From: Rhizobium sp. PP-CC-3A-592
GTDB lineage: Bacteria > Pseudomonadota > Alphaproteobacteria > Rhizobiales > Rhizobiaceae
DNA: 64,000 nt
Assembly: GCF_003217095.1 (NCBI RefSeq)
Contig: NZ_QJSR01000006.1
Span: forward strand, 75,377 to 139,376
Direction of reading: 5' to 3'
Made by a program: the position numbers and the translations under genes. The notes under the pieces are model-generated. The model did not search any database. It was not told the origin of the DNA and saw only the letters and a program-made list of their open reading frames with translations. Below are positions 1 through 8,222 of the stretch, piece after piece (the stretch's first letter is position 1; each line of letters begins with the position of its first letter).

Positions 1-1332
1 CTGGATGTAGGTGAACTGGATGTTGGGCGAGATCGCCTTCATCGACGCGTCGTAGCCGAGTTCGGTGAGGACGCTGGCGATATAGGTGCCGATGCCGCGG
101 GCGACCGCATTGTCCTCGGCAATGACCGTGACCTTCTGCCCTTTGGTGCCGCTCTCGTCCACCAGCGCCTGCGCCTTCTCCATGTCCGGCTCGGACCAGC
201 TTTCGCCGGGCGCCTTGGTATAGAGGCAGCTATCGACGTGGCCGGGGAAGTCCGGCGGCAGGATCTGGCAGACCGGCTGGGCGAGCACTTCGCCGCCGAA
301 GAGGCCGACGAGCGCATCACGATCCAGCGCATAGTTGACCGCCTGGCGCACCTTCACATTGTCGAAGGGGGCAAGGTTGGTGTTCATCGGGGCATACCAG
401 AAGGCGGCCAGCGGATCGATATGCACCTGGCTTGCATATTTCGCGCCGATTTCCGGCAGCCGGTCTGAGGGCGGCGTGTCGAACATCCAGTCGATCTGCC
501 CGTTGATGATGGCGTTGATCGCCGCTTCCTCGGTCAGACCAAACTTGTAGACGACCTCGTCGGCATAGCCGTCCGGCTGCGCGTCGACGCTCCATTCCTT
601 GAAGGAAGGGTTGCGCTTCAGCACCATCTCGGCGTTCGGGTCGTAGCTGGCGATCATGTAGGCGCCGGTTCCGGGGATGGGCGTGGTGCCGGCGTCGGTC
701 AGCGGTGCGTCGGCCGGCAGGATCGAGGCGTGGGGCACGGCGAGCTTCGAGAGGATTTCGGCGTCCGGCGCAACGAGGTTGATCGTCACCGTTCCAGCCG
801 TGTCGTCACCCGTCACGCCGCCTTCCAGCGTGCAGCTTTCCGGCGTCGCGATGCAGGCATCGGCCCCGACGATGCCATTGTAGAAGCTGCCCGTCGTCGG
901 CCCCTTGATCTTGAAGATGCGCTGGAACGAGGCGACGACGTCGGCGGGGGTGACGTCCTTACCGTTCGAGAACTTGATGCCCTTGCGGATCTTGAAAACA
1001 TAGGTCTTGCCGTCATTGGTGGGCTCCGGCAGGGCCTCGGCGATCGATGGCACGATGTCGAAGCCATCGGTGCCGGCCGCCTGCTTGAACTTCACGAGGC
1101 CATCATAGGTCATCTGGAAGATCTGCCAGAACTGGGCCGTGTAGTTGATCATCGGATCCACGGTGCCGGCGGCCGAGACGGCGGCGAGCGTGAGGGTACC
1201 GCCGCGATGCTCGGTCATGAGGGCCGCGCGATCCTGCGCCTGCGCGGTACCGCCAAGCGCCGTCTGGGCGAGAAGGCAGGTCGCGAGCATGGTGCCCGCG
1301 TGTCGTGTCAGCTGTTTCAGGCGAATGGTCAT
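1..1332 (-). CDS. Dpp/Opp-type ABC transporter substrate-binding protein (3' part cut by window edge)
   Basis: Periplasmic solute-binding protein of the SBP_bac_5 (peptide/nickel) family; 444 codons are present and the C-terminus lies outside the window. The N-terminus is a signal peptide (basic start, hydrophobic stretch, cleavage probably after AQA). Family signs are the stretch FKIRKGIKFSNGKDVTPADV near residue 115 and a VRQAVNYALDR motif near residue 340. The ATG at 1332 follows an AAGGGAA ribosome-binding site. It is the fourth gene of the leftward AmiC/AmiR operon, 66 bases after the hydrolase, so it probably imports the amide or peptide cleaved by that hydrolase. Permeases are expected just outside the window. 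Family is certain; the ligand is inferred. Confidence 0.9.
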   Translation of the reverse strand, partial: MTIRLKQLTRHAGTMLATCLLAQTALGGTAQAQDRAALMTEHRGGTLTLAAVSAAGTVDPMINYTAQFWQIFQMTYDGLVKFKQAAGTDGFDIVPSIAEALPEPTNDGKTYVFKIRKGIKFSNGKDVTPADVVASFQRIFKIKGPTTGSFYNGIVGADACIATPESCTLEGGVTGDDTAGTVTINLVAPDAEILSKLAVPHASILPADAPLTDAGTTPIPGTGAYMIASYDPNAEMVLKRNPSFKEWSVDAQPDGYADEVVYKFGLTEEAAINAIINGQIDWMFDTPPSDRLPEIGAKYASQVHIDPLAAFWYAPMNTNLAPFDNVKVRQAVNYALDRDALVGLFGGEVLAQPVCQILPPDFPGHVDSCLYTKAPGESWSEPDMEKAQALVDESGTKGQKVTVIAEDNAVARGIGTYIASVLTELGYDASMKAISPNIQFTYIQ

Positions 1333-1398
1333 GATCGTCGTTCCCTTGTTGTTATGGTTTTGGCGTTGTCATGCGTCTTTATGCTTGTGGCTGGACCG

Positions 1399-2292
1399 TC
1401 AGGGTGCCGTTTCCGCGAGGAAGGCTCCCACCACGGCCATGCAGTCTTCCCGTTCCTCCACATGCGGCATGTGGCTCGACTGCTCGAAGATGGTCCAGCG
1501 GACGTCCGGGATCTCATCGGCATAGGGCTGGACGCAGGCTTCCGTCGCCTCGTCGAAGCGACCGGATATCAGCAGCGTCGGCACGGAAATGGTCGAAAGA
1601 CGGCCGACGATCGACCAGTCCTTCATGGTGCCGATGACGTGGAACTCGTTGGGGCCGTTCATGGTGTGGTAGACGGTCGGGTCCGCAGCGATCGCATCGA
1701 ACGTGCGCTGGACCTCCGGCGGCATGGGCACGACGCGGCAGACATGACGCTGGTTGAAGACGTCGGTCGCCGCGGCATAATCCGCGCTGTCCGTCGTTTT
1801 CGCCTGCTCGTGCTCAAGAAGGGTTTCCTGCACGTCCTCCGGCAGCTCCCGGCGCAGCCGGTTGGCTTCCGAGATCCAGGTGTGCATGGAGGCCGGTGAA
1901 TTGGCGATGATCAGGGCCTTGAGGCCTTCCGGCCGGTCGACGGCGAATTCCGCACCCAGCATGCCGCCCCAGGACTGCCCGAGTAGGCAATAAGCCTGGC
2001 GGATGCCGAGATGGTCGATGAGGTTGTGGAGTTCAGCCTTGAAGAACGGAACGGTCCAAAAGTCCCCGCCCTTCTCCGGGAGATGCGTCGATTGCCCATT
2101 GCCCACCTGGTCGTAGTGGATGACGGCGCGGCCGGTGGCGGCGATGTCCTTGAAGCTGTCGACATAATCATGCGTGCAGCCCGGGCCGCCATGCGCGACG
2201 ATCAAAGGCGGCATGGGCGAGGACAGGTCACCGGTGACCCGATACCAGGTCTGGTATTCGCCATAGGGTGCAAAGCCTTCGATGATCTCCAT
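1399..2292 (-). CDS. Alpha/beta hydrolase, proline iminopeptidase / amino-acid amidase family
   Basis: A 297-residue cytoplasmic alpha/beta hydrolase. Visible motifs are the oxyanion loop HGGPG near residue 36, the nucleophile elbow GQSWGG near residue 105, an acidic residue in GRFDE and the late histidine in SSHMPHVEE, which together form a Ser-Asp-His triad. HGGPG is typical of proline iminopeptidases and related L-amino-acid amidases. The ATG at 2292 is chosen because AGGAGAGG sits just upstream and it clears the preceding gene by 22 bases; an in-frame codon at 2343 would run into that gene. Being third in an AmiC-AmiR operon, it probably hydrolyses an amide or small peptide amide. The exact substrate is unknown. 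Confidence 0.85.
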   Translation of the reverse strand: MEIIEGFAPYGEYQTWYRVTGDLSSPMPPLIVAHGGPGCTHDYVDSFKDIAATGRAVIHYDQVGNGQSTHLPEKGGDFWTVPFFKAELHNLIDHLGIRQAYCLLGQSWGGMLGAEFAVDRPEGLKALIIANSPASMHTWISEANRLRRELPEDVQETLLEHEQAKTTDSADYAAATDVFNQRHVCRVVPMPPEVQRTFDAIAADPTVYHTMNGPNEFHVIGTMKDWSIVGRLSTISVPTLLISGRFDEATEACVQPYADEIPDVRWTIFEQSSHMPHVEEREDCMAVVGAFLAETAP

Positions 2293-2314
2293 CGTATCCT
2301 CTCCTCGTCCATGT

Positions 2315-2905
2315 TCAGGCACCGCTGCGGGTGTGTTTGTCATTGCGGCAGATGGCCTCGGCCGCGTCCTCGATGGTCATGCCCCAGTCCATGGCAACGG
2401 AGCGCAGGCGCTTCCATGCCGCGGCCTCACCGCCGCCTTCGTTCTGGAGCAGGTGCAGGATGGCGCGCACGACGATCGGGCGCTGGCGCAGCCGGTCTTC
2501 CAGGACGCGAATATTGTCGGCCTGCGCTCGAACCTGCTCATAGGCATGGGCTGCGATCAGCAGCGCGCTGTAGGCGCCGGTAGAGCTGATGGGTTTGAGC
2601 AGATGTGCGTTCGAGCCCTGGTCCAGCGCCCATTCGATCCGTCCCGGCGCTTCCGAACCGATCAAGGCAATCATCGGCATAGGTGCAAATCCCCGCGGCC
2701 ATGGGAATTGACCGTCATGTCCCATGTCGGCGTCGAAGAAGATCACATCGGCTTGCACCAGGCTTTCGTCCAAGTGCGGCCAGCAGAGCGTCACGTGGAT
2801 CTGCAGGAGTTCGAGTTGCCGTCGCAGCGCATCGACAGACGGATGATCGCGATGCAGGATGACGGCGCGCCATTGCGCGAGAGGTGGTCTGTTCCGGCGC
2901 GTCAT
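2315..2905 (-). CDS. AmiR-like ANTAR-domain RNA-binding antiterminator (copy 1)
   Basis: A 196-residue protein, the same length as AmiR of Pseudomonas aeruginosa. The N-terminal part (about 1-120) resembles the degenerate receiver domain of AmiR (CWPHLDE, then [10 protein letters not shown]). A helical linker (about 125-150) leads to a C-terminal ANTAR three-helix region (about 150-190). In the family, AmiR is held by AmiC until an amide binds, then binds leader RNA and prevents termination. It overlaps the upstream AmiC-like gene by four bases, indicating translational coupling and stoichiometric production. The leader of this operon carries an intrinsic terminator at 4129-4168, fitting this role. 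Function is inferred from family and context. Confidence 0.85.
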   Translation of the reverse strand: MTRRNRPPLAQWRAVILHRDHPSVDALRRQLELLQIHVTLCWPHLDESLVQADVIFFDADMGHDGQFPWPRGFAPMPMIALIGSEAPGRIEWALDQGSNAHLLKPISSTGAYSALLIAAHAYEQVRAQADNIRVLEDRLRQRPIVVRAILHLLQNEGGGEAAAWKRLRSVAMDWGMTIEDAAEAICRNDKHTRSGA

Positions 2906-4053
2906 TTGACCACCTTCAGCGTTACCGGATGGGGGGCAGTCACCCTCTTCATCAAGGAACGGACGAGATAGGGATCGGCCGTGATAACCTCGTTGGCACT
3001 CTGGAGCAGGGTAAAACCACCGTCTTCGTCTGATAGACCCAGATGCGGCCGGAATGCCGCGTGATGGGTGCGGGGATCGATCCCGATCGGCCCAACGGGC
3101 GTGTCAAACAGCCTGGATGTCGCGATGCTTCGTACGGCCTCTGGTGCATCCGAGCCGGCGTCGGCAATTGACCGAGCAAGGATCGACATCGCCATATACG
3201 CCGACATGAAGGGTGTTGAGACAATCCGGCCCCCACCCTGACGCGCAGCCATACGAGCCTTGAAAGCTTGATTCTCAGGCGTTTCCAGCCGATCGAAATA
3301 GATCGACGTCGTAACGTGGCCGCATCTTGCCTCAGGGCTTAGACCATGGAGATCGCTTTCCGACATATTACAGGCAACAATCAGTGGTGCATCAGGCTGG
3401 CGTTTGCGAAAGACGCCGTAAGCCTCGATAAAGGCCGTTGCCGACTGGCCGACCAGATTGCTGAAAATGAAATCCGGCTTCTTCTCTTGGATTTCCGTGA
3501 CGAGATGATCAACCTCTGTGGAGCCGAGCGGTACGTAGCGATCCGAAACGACCTGACCTCCGGAAGCCTCGGTGATTTCCCGGGCGATGCGACTGATCTC
3601 CCAACCCCAGATGTAGTTCGACCCAACGATAAATGGCCGGCGACCATGGCGCGGCAGGACATAATCAAACAAAGGCAGCAGGTGCTGGTTCGGACATGGG
3701 CCCAAATAGACAACGCTGTCGCTCGCCTCATAGCCTTCATAGGGAAAGGCGTACCACAGAAGCGCTCCGTTACGCTCCACGACCGGTAGCAGATCCTTGC
3801 GGCTCCACGACGTGAGGGTGCCGATGATGTGTCGACAACGGTAATCGCGGATCGCGGACTGGCCCAGACCGGCATATGCCTCCGCCCGACCGCAAGGATC
3901 GTCAATCTTGGCGGCAATTGTGAAGCCATAGGCGGGATCTGAATTGATCTCTGCGACCGCTGCCATTGCTCCGCTCACAGCTTCGCGGCCGACAGCCGCA
4001 TAAGGGCCTGTGGTCGAATAGAGGATGGATACCGGCACGGTATTCAGAGACAT
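2902..4053 (-). CDS. AmiC-like cytoplasmic amide sensor (copy 1)
   Basis: A 383-residue type I periplasmic-binding-protein fold, close to the 385 residues of P. aeruginosa AmiC, with no signal peptide: it begins MSLNTVPVSILYSTTGPY, so it should stay in the cytoplasm as a sensor rather than serve a transporter. Family-like motifs are PYEGYEASDSVVYLGPCPNQ near residue 105 and NYIWGWE near residue 146. The start at 4053 has AGGAGC about ten bases upstream. It is the first gene of the leftward operon and overlaps the AmiR-like gene. It shares ILYSTTGPY, CPNQHLLP and WGWE blocks with the divergent copy at 4700, so the two are paralogues. The ligand is probably a small amide; this is inference. Confidence 0.88.
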   Translation of the reverse strand: MSLNTVPVSILYSTTGPYAAVGREAVSGAMAAVAEINSDPAYGFTIAAKIDDPCGRAEAYAGLGQSAIRDYRCRHIIGTLTSWSRKDLLPVVERNGALLWYAFPYEGYEASDSVVYLGPCPNQHLLPLFDYVLPRHGRRPFIVGSNYIWGWEISRIAREITEASGGQVVSDRYVPLGSTEVDHLVTEIQEKKPDFIFSNLVGQSATAFIEAYGVFRKRQPDAPLIVACNMSESDLHGLSPEARCGHVTTSIYFDRLETPENQAFKARMAARQGGGRIVSTPFMSAYMAMSILARSIADAGSDAPEAVRSIATSRLFDTPVGPIGIDPRTHHAAFRPHLGLSDEDGGFTLLQSANEVITADPYLVRSLMKRVTAPHPVTLKVVK

Positions 4054-4128
4054 TTGCAGGAAGCTCCTATCTTGATCCGTCCGTGCTACGGTTTACGTCC
4101 CATTATTCGCATCGAGGCCGCTGAAAAC

Positions 4129-4168
4129 AAAAAAAGCCCCGGACCGCGTTGAGCGGTGTTCGGGGCTT
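4129..4168 (-). terminator. Intrinsic terminator in the leader of the leftward amiC operon (attenuator)
   Basis: On the minus strand, AAGCCCCG (4168-4161) pairs with CGGGGCTT (4141-4134), with an inner ACCGC/GCGGT stem and a five-base loop, followed by seven T (4135-4129). This is a strong rho-independent terminator. It lies between the likely promoter (4205-4233) and the amiC start (4053), so it acts in a 5' leader, where an AmiR-like protein would be expected to prevent termination. A short GGC/GCC hairpin with a six-base loop (4175-4164) shares GCC with the terminator's left arm and could be the competing structure; that part is speculative. Confidence 0.85.
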
Positions 4169-4204
4169 GATTGCCAGCGGCGTAAAACGCCATTTGTTGA
4201 AGCC

Positions 4205-4233
4205 ACGCTAAGGCAAGCATCGATTTCAGTCAA
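4205..4233 (-). promoter_or_regulatory. Probable sigma-70-type promoter of the leftward amiC operon
   Basis: Reading leftward, TTGACT (4233-4228) and TAGCGT (4210-4205) are separated by 17 bases, an acceptable housekeeping promoter with a weak -10 element. Transcription would start near 4198 and run through the terminator at 4168-4129 before reaching amiC at 4053, giving a leader of about 145 bases. The match is by eye only. Confidence 0.6.
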
Positions 4234-4545
4234 ATCTATTTTCTGCTCATTTTTTACCCAGCCGCCTATCACTTTATGGCATTACGATGGGATGGTCGCG
4301 GCCGAAGCTCTGGAGTAGCGGCACGCGCGCCGTCGGCCTCCGATCCGACATGCAGCTGTACGGCTATGGAATGCAAAGGTTGCCGAAACGCGATTGGAAG
4401 CGCAGGCTAAGACAACGGAGACGCACTCTAAGTCCCGTCCACCATAATCAGAAACCTATTGTGCTTCAACAGCTTAAGGCGACGTTTCTCCTTCCGTAGG
4501 AAATATCACCGCGTTATCACGGACGGACATTTCCACTTAACGCCC
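4234..4545. other. Intergenic region between the two divergent ami promoters
   Basis: About 310 bases between the leftward and rightward promoters. I see no credible gene: a short open frame at 4287-4499 has no ribosome-binding site, no recognisable protein and an arginine-rich composition typical of chance frames. It may hold activator or catabolite-control sites, but no clear palindrome stands out. Confidence 0.6.
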
Positions 4546-4574
4546 TTGACAAAGGGGCGTGCCCGTATTTTAAT
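4546..4574 (+). promoter_or_regulatory. Strong sigma-70-type promoter of the rightward amiC operon
   Basis: TTGACA (4546-4551) and TTTAAT (4569-4574) are separated by exactly 17 bases, a near-consensus housekeeping promoter. Transcription should begin near 4581, giving a leader of about 120 bases that contains the terminator at 4638-4685 before the amiC start at 4700. Strong constitutive initiation combined with leader termination is the expected layout for antitermination control. Confidence 0.75.
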
Positions 4575-4580
4575 CATGCA

Positions 4581-4640
4581 ATACGATTAAGCAGTTAGCG
4601 TATTTCACATGGCCTTTCATGGCCACTGGGCAGTTTGGCC
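4581..4640 (+). promoter_or_regulatory. Leader RNA hairpins upstream of the rightward attenuator (candidate ANTAR target)
   Basis: Three hairpins can be drawn. The first is 4581-4603 (ATACG pairs with CGTAT). The second is 4610-4625, TGGCC and GGCCA around a six-base loop. The third is 4621-4640, GGCCA pairing with TGGCC. The second and third share GGCCA and so exclude each other, and the third shares GCC (4638-4640) with the base of the terminator stem. Known ANTAR targets are paired small hairpins with six-base loops, the second overlapping a terminator. The loop here (TTTCAT) does not show the usual A at position 1 and G at position 4, so the assignment is tentative. Confidence 0.5.
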
Positions 4641-4685
4641 TCATGACGTCCCGTCTTCGACGGGAAACACGTCATGGGGCTTTTT
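4638..4685 (+). terminator. Intrinsic terminator in the leader of the rightward amiC operon (attenuator)
   Basis: A twelve-pair stem, GCCTCATGACGT (4638-4649) with ACGTCATGGGGC (4669-4680), containing one G-T pair, encloses a second stem CCCGTC/GACGGG (4650-4664) and is followed by five T (4681-4685). It sits between the promoter at 4546-4574 and the amiC start at 4700, so without antitermination few transcripts should enter the operon. It is the counterpart of the terminator in the divergent leader. Confidence 0.9.
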
Positions 4686-4699
4686 CGTTTGGGCTTATC

Positions 4700-5836
4700 A
4701 TGCGTGACGCGGTGAAAATTGGCATCCTGTATTCCACAACCGGTCCGTACGGATCGATGGGGCGGGACGCCTGGGACGGTGCGGAACTGGCGATCGACGA
4801 ACTGCAAGATGCGTATGCGGGCCGCATCGTGCCGGTGTTCATCGATCCGAAGGCAAACATCCCGGACTATCTGGACGGTGCACGCAGCATGTTACGCGAC
4901 CATGGTTGCCGGCATATCGTTGGCACCATTACCTCGCTTGCACGAAAGGAAGTGCTGCCTCTCGTTGAAAAGCACGACGGTCTCTTGTGGTACATGTGCC
5001 CTTACGAAGGCTTCGAGGCCAACGAGAACGTCGTCTATATCGGTGGCTGCCCGAACCAGCATCTGCTGCCGGTTTTCGACTACCTCATCCCGCGTTATGG
5101 CAACCGACCCTATCTCGTCGGTGCAAATTACGTCTGGGGTTGGGAAATGAACCGGTTGGCACGGGAGCTGATTGCCGCTGCGGGCGGCGAGGTTCTCGGC
5201 GAGCGGTATCTCCCGTTCGAGGAAACCGCGGTCGAGCGCATCGTCGCCGACATCGAACTCCGGCGGCCCAGCTTCATTCTCAACAATCTGATCGGCCCGT
5301 CGAGCTACGCCTTTCTCGCCGCGATCAAGGCGCTCGGCGCCCGAGACCCGGCCTTCAGGCCGGACAACTGCCCCGTTGTCAGCTGCGATCTCACGGAATG
5401 TGAACTTCCCGACATCGGGATCGGCGTTGCCACAGGACAACTCAGTGCCGCAGCGTACTTCGACAGCATACCAACCGCAGAAAATCTTGACTTCAAGCGA
5501 CGCGTGGCGGCCCGTTTCGGCGCCAGCCGGCGGATTTCCAGCGTCTTCGCCTGCGCCTACACATCCTTGAAATTATGTGCCGAGGCAATCATCGCTGCCG
5601 GCACGGACGATCCGGTCGCGGTACGGCGGCTCCTGTCGGCTAAGCCTGCGCGGTCCATTCTCGGGCCGATCCTCATCGATCCGGAGACCCATCATGCGGC
5701 ACTTCCGTTTCATCTCGGACGCATCAACGATGACAACGTTTTCGAGATCGTGACATCTCAGGCGGCGATTGCAGCCGATCCTTATCTGACTGGACGCAAC
5801 CGTCGATCTGTGCCGCAATTGCGGGTCGTTTCATGA
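4700..5836 (+). CDS. AmiC-like cytoplasmic amide sensor (copy 2)
   Basis: A 378-residue type I binding-protein fold without a signal peptide; it begins MRDAVKIGILYSTTGPYG. Shared blocks with the copy at 2902-4053 include the STTGPY start, PYEGFEAN, CPNQHLLPVFDY and NYVWGWEM, so they are paralogues. By analogy with P. aeruginosa AmiC it should bind an amide and release the AmiR-like partner. The ATG at 4700 is preferred: an in-frame start at 4619 would lie inside the leader hairpins and add residues absent from the other copy. The ribosome-binding site is weak (GGG about eight bases upstream), and the start lies only 15 bases after the terminator's T-run. The next gene overlaps by four bases. 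Confidence 0.88.
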   Translation: MRDAVKIGILYSTTGPYGSMGRDAWDGAELAIDELQDAYAGRIVPVFIDPKANIPDYLDGARSMLRDHGCRHIVGTITSLARKEVLPLVEKHDGLLWYMCPYEGFEANENVVYIGGCPNQHLLPVFDYLIPRYGNRPYLVGANYVWGWEMNRLARELIAAAGGEVLGERYLPFEETAVERIVADIELRRPSFILNNLIGPSSYAFLAAIKALGARDPAFRPDNCPVVSCDLTECELPDIGIGVATGQLSAAAYFDSIPTAENLDFKRRVAARFGASRRISSVFACAYTSLKLCAEAIIAAGTDDPVAVRRLLSAKPARSILGPILIDPETHHAALPFHLGRINDDNVFEIVTSQAAIAADPYLTGRNRRSVPQLRVVS

Positions 5837-6414
5837 AGGAAACGCCAAACTTTTCAGGCTGGCACGCAGCGCTTCTGCACCGCGAGGACAGCATGACGGA
5901 CCGCCTTGTCCGCCAGCTCAAACTATTGGGTTGCTCCGTGACGCAGCAATGGCAGCCGCTCGCCGCAGACGCGCTGCCCGACATCGTGCTGGTTGATGCG
6001 GATCAGGGCTGGGACGGGCTTCTGCCTTGGGCCGGCGGAACCGCACCCCGCCCGCTGGTCGCGCTTCTCGGTTCGGAAGCCCCCGGGCGCATCGCATGGG
6101 CAATCCAGCAGGGAGCAGGTGCGGTCATCGCTAAACCGCTTTCCGTATCCGCGGTCTACCCGGCGCTCGTCATGGCGCTCGGCATCCACCGCGAGCGCAT
6201 CGCGATCTCCCAGAAGATCGAGCACCTAGAGGAGCGGGTCCGGCTGAGACCGCTCGTACATGCTGCCGTTCAGCAGATCATGGCCGCACGAAAGGTCGAC
6301 GAGCACCATGCCTACAACACCTTGCGCAACTGTGCCATGAAACGGCGAATGGCCATGGAGCAGATGGCAGCCTCGATCGTCGGTGGCGCGGAGCCGATGC
6401 CGGAGGCCGTTTGA
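5833..6414 (+). CDS. AmiR-like ANTAR-domain RNA-binding antiterminator (copy 2)
   Basis: A 193-residue AmiR homologue. A receiver-like domain (about 1-120; LKLLGCSVTQQWQPL, then DIVLVDADQGWDG) is followed by a coiled linker with KIEHLEERVRLRP and a C-terminal ANTAR domain whose HAYNTLRNCAMKRRMAMEQ stretch closely resembles the equivalent part of Pseudomonas AmiR (AHQHLSREAMKRR). It overlaps the AmiC-like gene by four bases and the DppC gene by one base. It probably relieves termination in its own leader at 4638-4685 and may also act on the divergent leader. Which leader each of the two AmiR proteins recognises is unknown. Confidence 0.88.
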   Translation: MKETPNFSGWHAALLHREDSMTDRLVRQLKLLGCSVTQQWQPLAADALPDIVLVDADQGWDGLLPWAGGTAPRPLVALLGSEAPGRIAWAIQQGAGAVIAKPLSVSAVYPALVMALGIHRERIAISQKIEHLEERVRLRPLVHAAVQQIMAARKVDEHHAYNTLRNCAMKRRMAMEQMAASIVGGAEPMPEAV

Positions 6415-7262
6415 TGCGTGTCCTCAAAACGATGATCCGCCAGCCTTCGGCGCTTTTCGGTCTGTTGATCGTCCTGCTCGTCATAGCGCTGGCCATCGCA
6501 GCACCTCTGATCGCGCCCTACAGCCCCGACGAACAAATGTTCGACGGCCTGACCCTCGAGGGCGCCCCGATGCCGCCGGGCGCGCAGTTTCTTCTCGGGA
6601 CAGACACGCTCGGCCGCGACCTTTTTTCGCGGCTCCTCTACGGCGCCCGAACCTCCCTCGTGATCGGTCTCGTGGCCAACGGGGTCGCTGTGTCCATCGG
6701 CCTTCTCATCGGCATCCTTGCCGGTTACGTGCGCGGCCTCCTCGGCAATCTGCTCATGCGGTTCACGGATCTGATGATGGCCTTTCCGGCCTTGCTGCTC
6801 GCTATCGTGCTGGCGGCAGTGCTGCGGCCAAGCCTCTGGATCGTGGCGATGGTGATCGCGCTGGTGAACTGGGTTCAGGTTGCGCGGATCGTCTACACGG
6901 AAACGCGCGGCCTCGTGGAGCGCGACTTCATACTGGCGGAGCGCGCGCTCGGGGCAGGCCATCTCCGTATTCTCTTCCATCACATCCTGCCGCATCTGAT
7001 GCCGACAGCGATCGTCTGGGGAACGCTCGGCATCGCAACCACCGTGCTTCTCGAAGCGACCCTGTCCTTCCTCGGCATCGGCGTTCAGCCGCCGCAGCCG
7101 TCCTGGGGCAATATCATTTTCGAGAGCCAGAGTTATTTCCAGGCCGCTCCCTGGCTGGTCTTCATTCCCGGCGCCGTGATCCTCCTGACGGCCCTGTCGT
7201 TCAATCTCGTCGGGGATGCGCTGCGCGACATCCTTGATCCGACACAGCGCGGGAGAGGTTGA
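6414..7262 (+). CDS. ABC transporter permease, DppC type
   Basis: A 282-residue inner-membrane permease of the dipeptide/nickel (BPD_transp_1, OppC) family. It has an N-terminal membrane segment (LLIVLLVIALAIAAPLIAPY), a conserved FLLGTDTLGRDLFSRLLYGAR block near residue 60, and a cytoplasmic coupling loop containing ERDFILAERALGAG. The ATG at 6414 overlaps the stop of the AmiR-like gene (TGATG); a TTG one codon earlier is less likely. It pairs with the DppB-type permease that follows, the binding protein at 8223 and the fused ATPase at 10868. DppC preceding DppB is the reverse of the usual order. Confidence 0.9.
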   Translation: MRVLKTMIRQPSALFGLLIVLLVIALAIAAPLIAPYSPDEQMFDGLTLEGAPMPPGAQFLLGTDTLGRDLFSRLLYGARTSLVIGLVANGVAVSIGLLIGILAGYVRGLLGNLLMRFTDLMMAFPALLLAIVLAAVLRPSLWIVAMVIALVNWVQVARIVYTETRGLVERDFILAERALGAGHLRILFHHILPHLMPTAIVWGTLGIATTVLLEATLSFLGIGVQPPQPSWGNIIFESQSYFQAAPWLVFIPGAVILLTALSFNLVGDALRDILDPTQRGRG

Positions 7263-7263
7263 G

Positions 7264-8184
7264 ATGGTCCTGCTGCTTGCCCGCCGCTTCATTCAAACGG
7301 CTTTGATCCTGCTTGGCGTCGCTGCGATCACGTTTCTGCTGCTCTACGCGCTGCCTGCCGATCCCGCCCGCATGATCGCCGGCCGCAGCGCAACAGCGCA
7401 GACCGTCGCCAACATTCGGCATGAACTCGGACTCGACAAGCCGCTACCGGTCCAGTTCTGGGCCTATCTCCAGGGCATCGTCACGGGAGACCTCGGGCGG
7501 TCCTATGCGCAGAAGACGGATGTCGGTACGCTCATCGCTGCCCGGCTTCCCGCAACGCTCGTGCTGATGGCGGCCGGTATCTTCATAGAGGTGCTGCTCG
7601 GCGTCACCTTCGGCGTGGTCGCGGCCATCCGTCGCGGCGGCGCGGTCGACCGGGTCGTGATGATGGCATCTTTTGTCGGAGTCTCCGCGCCGCAATTCGT
7701 GGTTGCCCTGCTGCTGCTCTATCTCTTCGCCGTCACGCTTGGCTGGTTTCCGATGAGCGGCTTCGGCACCTTCGCCCATGTCGTCCTTCCGGCGACCACG
7801 CTCGGCATTCTCGGTGCCGGCTGGTACGCGCGCATGGTGCGCTCGGCGATGATCGAGGTGCTTAACCAGGATTATGTCCGCACCGCGCGGGCCAAGGGCC
7901 TGTCCTCCGCCCGCATCGTGCTCCGCCATGCTTTGCCGAACGCGTTTCTACCGATCATCGCCATGGTCGGTATCGACATCGGCCAGTTCATGGGCGGCGT
8001 CGTGGTGGTCGAAGCCGTCTACGGATGGCCGGGTATCGGGCAGCTTGCCTGGCAGGCCATCCAGCAGGTCGACATTCCCATCATCATGGGCGTGACACTG
8101 GTGTCGGCACTTGCCATCGTTCTCGGCAATCTTCTTGCCGACATCGTCGCGCCACTCATCGATCCGCGCATTCGAGCGCGCTGA
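7264..8184 (+). CDS. ABC transporter permease, DppB type
   Basis: A 306-residue inner-membrane permease of the OppB/DppB family, with an N-terminal segment (FIQTALILLGVAAITFLLLYALP), the ADPARMIAGRSAT loop typical of the family, and the coupling-loop motif DYVRTARAKGLSSARI near residue 205. The C-terminal block YGWPGIGQLAWQA and the ending DPRIRAR are characteristic. The ATG at 7264 directly follows the stop of the DppC gene (7262). It works with DppC and the fused ATPase as an importer for the binding protein encoded next. Confidence 0.92.
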   Translation: MVLLLARRFIQTALILLGVAAITFLLLYALPADPARMIAGRSATAQTVANIRHELGLDKPLPVQFWAYLQGIVTGDLGRSYAQKTDVGTLIAARLPATLVLMAAGIFIEVLLGVTFGVVAAIRRGGAVDRVVMMASFVGVSAPQFVVALLLLYLFAVTLGWFPMSGFGTFAHVVLPATTLGILGAGWYARMVRSAMIEVLNQDYVRTARAKGLSSARIVLRHALPNAFLPIIAMVGIDIGQFMGGVVVVEAVYGWPGIGQLAWQAIQQVDIPIIMGVTLVSALAIVLGNLLADIVAPLIDPRIRAR

Positions 8185-8222
8185 TAGCAAACCACAGCCA
8201 AAACCAAAAAGGGGAACTCGAA

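Noticed and set aside
730-1899. Long rightward open frame across the first binding protein and hydrolase
   Set aside because: It is antisense to two clear genes, rich in Arg/His/Gly and lacks any recognisable domain; a GC-rich shadow frame.
4287-4499. Short open frame in the ami intergenic region
   Set aside because: No ribosome-binding site, arginine-rich chance composition, and located between two divergent promoters.
6312-7292. Leftward frame of over 300 codons opposite the DppC gene
   Set aside because: Antisense to a typical permease; charged low-complexity translation typical of opposite-strand reading of membrane proteins.
8025-8222. Upstream extension of the binding-protein frame into DppB
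   Set aside because: The ATG at 8223 has a good ribosome-binding site and starts a normal signal peptide.
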